5,195 nucleotides of DNA from Thermoanaerobaculia bacterium (GTDB lineage Bacteria > Acidobacteriota > Thermoanaerobaculia > Multivoradales > UBA5704). Below, piece by piece: positions 1 through 5,195 of the stretch (positions are counted from its first letter, which is position 1; each line of letters starts with the position of its first letter). The stretch is from contig JAICSG010000344.1 in NCBI GenBank assembly GCA_025937035.1, forward strand, positions 1-5,195. The letters run 5' to 3'. The position numbers and the translations under genes are program-made. The notes beneath the pieces were generated by a model. That model did no database searches. It was not told the origin of the DNA and saw only the letters and a list, made by a program, of their open reading frames with translations.

Positions 1-2371
1 ACCCTACCACCGCCCCCAGGATTGACCGGTGCAGCGGCCCGCGGTCCACGAAGAGGCGCACCCGGTGGGTGCCGGCGGGGACCTCGATGCCGATCCGGTA
101 GGCGTTGGCGGTGCGGACCTCGGCGGGGCGGCCGTCAATCGTCGCCTGGAAGAGGAGGTTGGTGCGCTGGACGACCAGGAGGGCGCCTCCGGGACCGGCG
201 GCGGTCTCGATCTCGTAGCTCTCGGGACCCCGGCGGAGGATGCGCGCCGTGCCGCCTCCCGTGACCTCGGGCAGGATGCTCTTGCCGAAAATGACGGCAT
301 CCCTGGCGGGGTCGAAGCCGGGGTCCTTCAGCCGCCTGTAGTTGGCGGGGATGTCCGGCGCCTCGAAGACCCGGCGGGCCAGGAAGGCCTCGGGAGCGTG
401 GCCGGTCACCTCGAAGATCAGAAGCTCGCGGCCGAAGCTGGGGACGCGGGTGAGGAGGCGCGCGTGCGGCGGCAGGGGGTCGAGCGGCGAACCGAGCGGA
501 TGGTTGATCAGCAGCCGGCCCACCCCCCAGGCGGCGAGCATCTGGAGCCGCTCCGGGTTCTTGGCGCGCTGGACCTCGCTCTGGGCCCGCCGCGCGAGGT
601 AGGTGTCCAGCCCCTCGGGCGAGGTGTTCAGCTCGTACCTCAATCCCCAGACAGGGCCGCTGAACGGGTACAGCTCGTAGAAGGACCGGCGCTCCAGCCA
701 CCGGAGGTGCTGCTCGGGGAAGGTCCCCTGGCGGAGGCTGGAGGGGCCGAAGAGGTAGTTGTAGTCCGGATTGACGGTCAGCGAATCGGCTGGCACCCAG
801 GCGAGAGCCGGCGGCGGCACGAGGTAGGGCTCGACCGCGTCCATGGGATAGAGCGGGCGCAGCAGCCAGAGCTGGGCCCCGGCGTGGACCGCCAGCAGCA
901 GGGCGCCGCCCAGGGTCCAGGAGCGGCGGGAGATCCGGAGGGCGAGGCCGAGCGCGGCGAGGATCAGGAGCGAGAGCAGCGACAGGCCGGCCCAGCGCAG
1001 GCGCTCGTTGGCGACGAACGGCGCCGGACGAGGGATGAAGAAGCCGAGCCAGGTCTCCGCCGGCCCCTTGGCGAAGCTGAGGAAGATCCAGAAGGCCGCG
1101 AAGGCCAGGGCCAGGAGCAGGAGGGCCCAGCGGAAGGGCCGCCGCCCCTCGCCGGCGCGGAGCCGCTCGAAGCCGAGGCCGCAGAGGAGGGCGGCGCCCA
1201 TCGCCACCGGCAGCCAGAACTTGATCGGGTAGCGGAACGACTTGGCGTGCACCAGGAGCCAGGCGGCCACCGGATTGAACCGGCCGAGCGAGAGGAAGAC
1301 GCCGAAGCCGATCGCTCCCCAGCTCCAGGCCGCCGGCCGGCTCCGCGGGCGGCCGGACGCGGCCACCAGCGCCAGCGTGAGGAGACCGGGGTAGAGGGAG
1401 AGATAGTAGGGTGGGACGCCGGTAAAGAACTTGTCCCCCCAGAAGTAGCCGTTGCCGAGCACGTCGGGCCGGCCGAACAGGAAGGGGATCAGCCACTCGG
1501 CGGCCTGCCGGGGGTCCCAGCTCGAGATCGTGATCGACTCCGGGCTGTAGCCCGCGTAGCCGCGGAGCGAGAAGGGGAAGATCCGCGCCAGCTCGACGAG
1601 CTGCGGCAGCGCGATCAGGGTGCCGCAGAGGACCGCCGCGCCGAGGAGGACGACGGCGCCGAATCCCGATCCCGCGGAGCGGTCCCGCCAGACCAGGGCC
1701 ACGGCGGCGAGCGAGAGCAGGCCCGCGAGGCCGGCGGTCTGGGGATCGCCGCCCAGGAGCATCAGGGTCCAGAGCAGCGCCAGGAGCGGAGCCAGCCAGA
1801 CGCGGCGGGCGGGAAAGCGGACGAAGTCGAGGCAGGCGGCGATCACGGTCGGCGCCAAGCTCACGCCCGCGATGAGGTTGTAGAAGTTGAGGTGGGAGAG
1901 GAAGAAGCCGGAGACCGTCCAGCAGACCGCCGCCGCCCAGGAGGCTTGGCGGCTCAGCCCCCAGGCGCGGCCCAGCCAGTAGAAGGCGAAGGGCGCGATC
2001 AGCAGGTGGAGCCAGAAGTGGGCGTTGAAGGCCCAGAAGGCCGAGCCCAGGAAGAAGAGCAGGTTGTCCGGATAGAACGGCGCGGCGTTGAGGTTGCCCG
2101 CCAGCGGCTGCCCCCCGGCCCGGTAGGGGTCGAGGATGGGAAAATATCCGTGCCGCAGGGCCTGGGCCTGCGACCATTTCATGGGAAAGTGCGAGTTGAG
2201 CACGTCCCGCAGGATGAGCGTCTCCGTGCCGCGGATCAGCGGCAGCATGGCGATCAGGAGCAGGACCAGCAGCGGGCCCATGTAGAGGAGGCCCAGGCGC
2301 CAGCGGGGAAGCCCGAGCCTGGCGGGCGGCCGCCCAACCCTTCCGGACGTGTCGTTCAAGCTCTCTCCCAT
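1..2371 (-). CDS. YfhO-like polytopic membrane protein, probable GT-C glycosyltransferase (C-terminus beyond the left edge)
   Basis: The frame reads without a stop from ATG (2371-2369) to base 1, giving 790 residues. The N-terminus has a basic stretch (R11-R25) followed by the first membrane helix at about 26-46. The next loop carries D56 in LILRDVLNSHFP and then YFPILDPYRAGGQPLAGN (76-93), which matches the YfhO-family first loop (an Asp, then a P-x-x-D/N-P-Y...G-x-P...N pattern). D56 is the likely catalytic acid by analogy with GT-C enzymes. About 12 more hydrophobic segments run to residue 504. Residues 505-790 are mostly soluble and end with ATIDGRPAEVRTANAYRIGI and VPAGTHRVRLFV (743-774), typical of the YfhO C-terminal beta domain. 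Probably only a final helix or tail is missing. M31 is a poorer start because it lies inside helix 1. YfhO proteins are thought to transfer sugars from polyprenyl-phosphate donors outside the membrane. The substrate here is unknown. The family call is firm; the enzymatic role is inferred. Confidence 0.85.
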   Translation of the reverse strand, partial: MGESLNDTSGRVGRPPARLGLPRWRLGLLYMGPLLVLLLIAMLPLIRGTETLILRDVLNSHFPMKWSQAQALRHGYFPILDPYRAGGQPLAGNLNAAPFYPDNLLFFLGSAFWAFNAHFWLHLLIAPFAFYWLGRAWGLSRQASWAAAVCWTVSGFFLSHLNFYNLIAGVSLAPTVIAACLDFVRFPARRVWLAPLLALLWTLMLLGGDPQTAGLAGLLSLAAVALVWRDRSAGSGFGAVVLLGAAVLCGTLIALPQLVELARIFPFSLRGYAGYSPESITISSWDPRQAAEWLIPFLFGRPDVLGNGYFWGDKFFTGVPPYYLSLYPGLLTLALVAASGRPRSRPAAWSWGAIGFGVFLSLGRFNPVAAWLLVHAKSFRYPIKFWLPVAMGAALLCGLGFERLRAGEGRRPFRWALLLLALAFAAFWIFLSFAKGPAETWLGFFIPRPAPFVANERLRWAGLSLLSLLILAALGLALRISRRSWTLGGALLLAVHAGAQLWLLRPLYPMDAVEPYLVPPPALAWVPADSLTVNPDYNYLFGPSSLRQGTFPEQHLRWLERRSFYELYPFSGPVWGLRYELNTSPEGLDTYLARRAQSEVQRAKNPERLQMLAAWGVGRLLINHPLGSPLDPLPPHARLLTRVPSFGRELLIFEVTGHAPEAFLARRVFEAPDIPANYRRLKDPGFDPARDAVIFGKSILPEVTGGGTARILRRGPESYEIETAAGPGGALLVVQRTNLLFQATIDGRPAEVRTANAYRIGIEVPAGTHRVRLFVDRGPLHRSILGAVVG

Positions 2372-2376
2372 AGAAT
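2371..2376 (+). promoter_or_regulatory. Possible -10 element (TAGAAT) for the plus-strand operon
   Basis: TAGAAT matches the sigma-70 -10 consensus at five of six positions and lies in a small AT-rich dip in an otherwise GC-rich window. Its last base is 6 bp before the GTG at 2383, so transcription would begin at about the start codon and give a leaderless mRNA. That would fit the lack of any ribosome-binding site before 2383. No convincing -35 hexamer lies 16-18 bp upstream (around 2347-2354), so the call is weak. The element overlaps the start codon of the divergent gene. Confidence 0.2.
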
Positions 2377-2382
2377 AGCCCC

Positions 2383-3270
2383 GTGATTCGACCTCTCCTG
2401 AAATCCCTGCGGCCCACGCAATGGCCCAAGAACGTCTTCGTGCTCGCGCCGCTCGTGTTCGGCGGCATGCTGCTCGACTCCCGGGTGACCCTGCGCGCCG
2501 TGCTGGCCCTGGTCGCCTTCTGCTGCGCGTCGAGCGCGGTCTACCTGATCAACGACATCCGGGACCGCGAGGAGGACCGGCGCCATCCCCTGAAGCGGCT
2601 GCGCCCGATCGCCGCCGGCACGCTCAAGGTGCCGGTGGCCGTCCTGGCCGTCGCGGTCCTCGTCGGCGCCGCGGGCTTCCTCGCCGTCCAGCTCGGCCGG
2701 CCGTTCGCCCTGGTGCTCGGCACCTATCTGATCCTCAACGTCCTCTACACCCTGTGGCTCAAGCACATGGTGATCCTGGACGTGATGACGATCGCCATCA
2801 GCTTCGTGCTCCGGGTGGAGGCGGGCTCCACGGCCACGGGGATCGAGATCTCGCGGTGGCTCCTGCTCTGCACCATCTTCCTGGCCCTGTTCCTGGCCTT
2901 CTCCAAGCGCCGGCACGAGATCACCCTGCTGGCCCATGAGGCCTCGGGGCAGCGGCCGGTGCTCGACCACTACAGCCCGGCCTTCCTGGACCAGATGATC
3001 AACGTGGTCACCGCCTCCTCGGTCGTCTCCTACGCGCTCTACTGCGTGGCCCCGGAAACGGTGGAGAAGTACCACACCCAGGACCTCGTCTTCACCATCC
3101 CCCTGGTGCTCTACGGGATTTTCCGCTACCTCTACCTGATGTACCAGCGCCCGGGGGAGCGCAATCCGACCGAGGCGATCCTGCGCGATCCCCCGTTCCT
3201 GATCAACATCCTGCTCTGGGGGCTGGTGGTGGTGTGGATCGTCTATGGCCGGGAGGCGGGGTTGAAGTAG
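2383..3270 (+). CDS. Decaprenyl-phosphate phosphoribosyltransferase (UbiA superfamily)
   Basis: This integral membrane enzyme would transfer 5-phosphoribose from PRPP to a polyprenyl phosphate, the first committed step towards polyprenyl-phosphate ribose or arabinofuranose donors. The 295-aa protein has about nine hydrophobic helices (roughly 17-30, 36-57, 82-101, 107-124, 127-147, 157-174, 200-223, 236-254, 272-288). The first Asp-rich motif is NDIRDREED (57-65), followed by HPLKRLRPIAAG (68-79), a signature of the phosphoribosyltransferase branch (Mycobacterium tuberculosis Rv3806c) rather than the ubiquinone, heme or chlorophyll branches. The second motif includes YTLWLKHMVILD (122-133), with D133 as its Asp. 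The N-terminal RPTQWPKN (10-17) is also typical. The GTG start is forced: an in-frame TAG lies at 2371-2373 and no other start codon falls between. It heads a three-gene operon and diverges from the YfhO-like gene. The enzyme family is clear; the identity of the final pentose product is not. Confidence 0.92.
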   Translation: MIRPLLKSLRPTQWPKNVFVLAPLVFGGMLLDSRVTLRAVLALVAFCCASSAVYLINDIRDREEDRRHPLKRLRPIAAGTLKVPVAVLAVAVLVGAAGFLAVQLGRPFALVLGTYLILNVLYTLWLKHMVILDVMTIAISFVLRVEAGSTATGIEISRWLLLCTIFLALFLAFSKRRHEITLLAHEASGQRPVLDHYSPAFLDQMINVVTASSVVSYALYCVAPETVEKYHTQDLVFTIPLVLYGIFRYLYLMYQRPGERNPTEAILRDPPFLINILLWGLVVVWIVYGREAGLK

Positions 3271-3296
3271 GATTCCCCGTCCGCTTCCATAATTTC

Positions 3297-3300
3297 GAGG
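3297..3300 (+). promoter_or_regulatory. Ribosome-binding site (GAGG) deciding the GTG start of the GT2 gene
   Basis: GAGG lies 8 nt before GTG 3309, a normal Shine-Dalgarno spacing. It favours 3309 over the in-frame ATG at 3234, which lies inside the upstream gene and would add 25 residues that look unlike any family 2 glycosyltransferase N-terminus. Confidence 0.6.
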
Positions 3301-3308
3301 CTTCCGAC

Positions 3309-4256
3309 GTGACTGAAAAGCTACCCTCTCCCGCCAGCGCCCCCTCGCCCGCCGTCGCGGTGGTGATCCCCTGCCACAACGAGGAGCTCACCGTGACCAA
3401 GGTGGTCTCCGACTTCCGGGCCGCCCTGCCGGACGCCCAGATCGTGGTGGTGGACAACGCCTCGCGCGACCGCACGGCCGAGCGGGCGCGGGAGGCGGGG
3501 GCGGAGGTGATCCGCGAGCCGCGGCCCGGCAAGGGGTTCGCCCTGCTCTCGGGGTTCCGCTACGCGCGGGCGGCCGGCGCCGTGTACCTGGTGATGGTCG
3601 ACGGGGACGACACCTATCCGGCCGACGACGCGCCGAAGCTGATCGCGGCGGCCGACGCCGGAGCGGAGATGGTGATCGGCACCCGGCTCGCGACCTACGA
3701 CGAAGGGGCCTTCCGCGCCGGCCACTCGTTCGGCAACTGGCTGTTCATCTTCCTGGTGCGGGTGCTCTTCGGGGTGAAGACCCGCGACCTCTTCTCGGGC
3801 TACCGGGTGATCACCCGGCGCTTCCTGGAGGCGACGCCGCTCATCGCCCAGGGGTTCGAGGTGGAGGCCGAGCTGTCGCTCCAGGCCTCGGTGCAGCGCT
3901 TCCCGGTGGCCGAGGTGCCGGTGCGCTACCGCGCCCGCCCCAAGGAGAACCCGAGCAAGCTCCACACCTACCGGGACGGCTACCGCATCCTGCTCGCCAT
4001 CCTGACCTTCTTCCGCGACTACAAGCCGATGACCTGCTTCGGCATGCTGGCGCTCTTCTTCCTGGTCCTGTCGCTGGCCGGCGGAGCGGTCGTGGTCACC
4101 GAGTTCGTGAAGACCGGGCTGGTGCCGCGGCTCCCCCTGGCGGTGCTTTCGGCGGCCCTCTTCCTCCTCGCCGCCCTCTCCTTCGCCTGCGGGGTGCTGC
4201 TGTCGACGATCAACCGCCGCTCCGCGGAGATCGCCGCATTGATTCCTTGGAAATAA
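3309..4256 (+). CDS. Family 2 glycosyltransferase with two C-terminal membrane helices (polyprenyl-phosphate sugar synthase-like)
   Basis: The protein is 315 aa from the GTG. The GT-A fold begins at residue 16 with VAVVIPCHNEE (16-26). VVVDNASRDRT (46-56) carries the nucleotide-binding Asp. MVDGDDTYP (96-104) holds the DxD metal site (D98, D100). TRDLFSGYRV (158-167) and GFEVEAELS (182-190) are typical of the DPM1-like subgroup, and RPKENPSKLHTYRDGYRIL (210-228) closes the catalytic domain. Two hydrophobic helices follow (about 243-265 and 276-299), with a short basic tail. This architecture is shared with enzymes that move a sugar from a nucleotide donor to polyprenyl phosphate at the inner face of the membrane, such as CsbB/GtrB-type synthases. 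The transferred sugar cannot be read from the sequence. The gene sits 38 bp after the phosphoribosyltransferase gene and 15 bp before the GT4 gene, so co-transcription is likely. The family is certain; a polyprenyl-phosphate acceptor is inferred. Confidence 0.88.
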   Translation: MTEKLPSPASAPSPAVAVVIPCHNEELTVTKVVSDFRAALPDAQIVVVDNASRDRTAERAREAGAEVIREPRPGKGFALLSGFRYARAAGAVYLVMVDGDDTYPADDAPKLIAAADAGAEMVIGTRLATYDEGAFRAGHSFGNWLFIFLVRVLFGVKTRDLFSGYRVITRRFLEATPLIAQGFEVEAELSLQASVQRFPVAEVPVRYRARPKENPSKLHTYRDGYRILLAILTFFRDYKPMTCFGMLALFFLVLSLAGGAVVVTEFVKTGLVPRLPLAVLSAALFLLAALSFACGVLLSTINRRSAEIAALIPWK

Positions 4257-4262
4257 CCCCAT

Positions 4263-4267
4263 GGAAG
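4263..4267 (+). promoter_or_regulatory. Probable ribosome-binding site (GGAAG) for the TTG-started GT4 gene
   Basis: GGAAG ends 4 nt before TTG 4272, with the GGA core 6 nt away. It is the only purine-rich stretch in the 15-bp gap after the upstream stop codon. The match is partial, so initiation may also depend on ribosomes finishing the upstream gene. Confidence 0.4.
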
Positions 4268-4271
4268 CAGC

Positions 4272-5195
4272 TTGAAGATCCTCCTCGTCTACGAGACGGT
4301 CTACCCGGATTTCATCGGCGGGGTCGAGAGCCGCAACCACGAGCTGGCGGCGGCGCTCCGGAAGCGGGGCCACGAGGTGGTGCTGGCCGGCTTCCGCAAG
4401 CCGCCCGCGCCCGCGGACGGCCCCGGCGTGCGGTCCCTGGGCGAGCTGGCCGGCCTCTACAACGCCGCGGGCCAGCGCAGCACGCGAGGCGCCATCCGAT
4501 TCGCGCTGACCGTGCCGCGGATCGACGTGCGGGGCTTCGACGTGGTCGAGACGGCCAACATGCCGTACGTCCACATCTTCCCCCTGGCCCTGAAGTGCGC
4601 CCTGGCCGGCAAGCCCCTGCTGGTGACCTGGTACGAGTACTGGGGGGACTACTGGAAGGGGTACGTCGGCCGGCTCAAGGCGCCCGTCTACAAGGCCATC
4701 GAATGGTGTACGGGGCAGGTGGGCACGGCGGTGACGGCCACCAGCCGGCTCACCCAGGAGCGGCTCGCCGGCAAGCGCCGGCGAGGTGGGGTGGAGCTCG
4801 TCCCCTGTGGCATCCGCGTGGAAGACGTGAAACGGGCCGCCCGGCCGGAGGAGCATCACCACAGGGAGGGGCCGCCCATCATCTACGCCGGCCGGCTGCT
4901 GCGCGAGAAGCGGGTCGACCTCCTCCTGCGCGCCGTGGCCCTGCTGGCTCCCGAGCATCCAGGCATCCTCCTGACCGTCTTCGGCAATGGCCCCTGCCGG
5001 GAGGCCCTGGTCAACCTGGCGGACGAGCTCGGGATCGCCGATCGCGTGGAATTCCGCGGCCACGTGGAGACCAGCGAGGAGGTCTGGCGCCACCTTGGGC
5101 AGGCGCGGATCGCCGTCCAGCCGTCCGAGCGGGAGGGGTTCGGCCTCTTTCCCCTGGAGGCGATGGCGGCCGGGCTGCCGGTGGTCTACTGCGAA
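4272..5195 (+). CDS. Family 4 (GT-B) glycosyltransferase, C-terminus beyond the right edge
   Basis: The frame is open from TTG 4272 to the window end, giving 308 residues of a protein that is usually 370-420. The Rossmann-like N-domain starts with KILLVYETVYP (2-12), and the acceptor-site loop GGVES (16-20) follows. VTWYEYWGDYWKGY (118-131) lies where many GT4 enzymes have a histidine-containing strand. The C-domain begins around VPCGI (177-181). YAGRLLREKRVDLLL (205-219) supplies the donor-phosphate Arg and Lys (R208, K213). VFGNGP (236-241) and FRGHV (261-265) follow, and the EX7E motif is E288...E296 in EREGFGLFPLE. The enzyme should be a retaining, nucleotide-sugar-dependent, cytoplasmic or membrane-associated transferase. 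Donor and acceptor are unknown. The start is forced: the upstream gene's TAA (4254-4256) is in the same frame, no ATG or GTG lies between, and the next GTG (4377) would remove the first strand and the GG loop. It is the third gene of the operon. Confidence 0.88.
   Translation, partial: MKILLVYETVYPDFIGGVESRNHELAAALRKRGHEVVLAGFRKPPAPADGPGVRSLGELAGLYNAAGQRSTRGAIRFALTVPRIDVRGFDVVETANMPYVHIFPLALKCALAGKPLLVTWYEYWGDYWKGYVGRLKAPVYKAIEWCTGQVGTAVTATSRLTQERLAGKRRRGGVELVPCGIRVEDVKRAARPEEHHHREGPPIIYAGRLLREKRVDLLLRAVALLAPEHPGILLTVFGNGPCREALVNLADELGIADRVEFRGHVETSEEVWRHLGQARIAVQPSEREGFGLFPLEAMAAGLPVVYCE
4764..4785. repeat. Perfect 9-bp inverted repeat with a 4-nt loop inside the GT4 gene
   Basis: CTCGCCGGC (4764-4772) and GCCGGCGAG (4777-4785) are exact reverse complements separated by AAGC. 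The mRNA would form a very stable GC-rich hairpin over residues 165-172 (LAGKRRRG). No T-run follows, so it is not an intrinsic terminator. It may simply reflect GC-rich codon choice. Confidence 0.6.

Noticed and set aside
1327..1354. GC-rich inverted repeat (GGCCGCC ... GGCGGCC) inside the YfhO-like gene
   Set aside because: Seven-base GC-only arms are expected by chance at this base composition, and it lies in well-conserved coding sequence.
29..2386. Plus-strand open frame of 785 codons antisense to the YfhO-like gene
   Set aside because: Its codon position 1 pairs with the third positions of the real gene, which are nearly all G or C, so stop codons (starting with T) hardly occur. The translation is a repetitive mix of Gly, Ala, Glu, Arg and Gln with no recognisable domain.
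135..2468. Minus-strand open frame of 777 codons overlapping the YfhO-like gene
   Set aside because: It is a frame-shifted reading of the same strand, rich in Arg, Pro, Leu and Ala. The true frame gives membrane helices and YfhO motifs; this one gives none.
2356..3075. Minus-strand open frame of 239 codons antisense to the phosphoribosyltransferase gene
   Set aside because: Its first codon positions again pair with the sense gene's third positions. The product is rich in Glu, His, Asp and Gln with no family features.
3234..3308. N-terminal extension of the GT2 to the ATG at 3234
   Set aside because: It would overlap the upstream gene by 37 bp and add 25 residues with no family resemblance. 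The GTG at 3309 has a well-spaced GAGG.
3271..3308. Possible terminator between the first two operon genes
   Set aside because: No inverted repeat followed by a T-run is present in the 38 bp.
3321..5093. Minus-strand open frame of 590 codons antisense to both glycosyltransferases
   Set aside because: The same third-position pairing applies. It spans both genes because they share a reading frame. Its composition is low-complexity and has no domain.

Overview
The window is a GC-rich, gene-dense stretch of a bacterial chromosome. It holds four genes for lipid-linked sugar metabolism and glycosyl transfer, with almost no non-coding DNA. Third codon positions are almost all G or C. The sequence does not identify the organism. 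High GC, non-ATG starts and a decaprenyl-phosphate phosphoribosyltransferase outside an obvious mycobacterial arabinan locus would fit an uncultured Acidobacteriota-, Myxococcota- or Rokubacteria-like genome, but this is a low-confidence guess.

Layout. (1) Minus strand, 2371 down to 1 and continuing past the left edge: a large polytopic membrane protein of the YfhO type (GT-C-like, with a C-terminal extracytoplasmic beta-rich domain), 790 residues visible. (2) An 11-bp divergent gap at 2372-2382. (3) Plus strand, 2383-3270: a UbiA-superfamily decaprenyl-phosphate phosphoribosyltransferase, 295 aa. (4) Plus strand, 3309-4256: a family 2 glycosyltransferase with two C-terminal membrane helices, resembling polyprenyl-phosphate sugar synthases, 315 aa. 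(5) Plus strand, 4272 to the right edge: a family 4 glycosyltransferase, 308 residues visible, cut just after its EX7E motif. The three plus-strand genes are separated by 38 and 15 bp and look like one operon. Their best-supported starts are GTG, GTG and TTG.

How they may work together (inference). The UbiA-type enzyme would load a phosphopentose onto polyprenyl phosphate, and the GT2 would make a polyprenyl-phosphate sugar. Such lipid-linked sugars are the usual donors for GT-C membrane transferases, the class to which the divergent YfhO-like protein belongs. The GT4 would use a nucleotide sugar on the cytoplasmic side to build a glycan. The GT2-plus-YfhO pairing recalls the CsbB/YfhO pair that glycosylates lipoteichoic acid in Bacillus subtilis. 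The epimerase pair (DprE1/DprE2) and a flippase that would complete such pathways are not in the window.

No RNA gene, mobile element, CRISPR array, attachment site or convincing terminator was seen. The very long open frames antisense to the real genes are a by-product of GC-rich third codon positions. I did not find a clearly new system. The most notable points are the donor-synthesis/GT-C pairing across an 11-bp divergent junction, the run of non-ATG starts, and a perfect 9-bp hairpin inside the GT4 gene.
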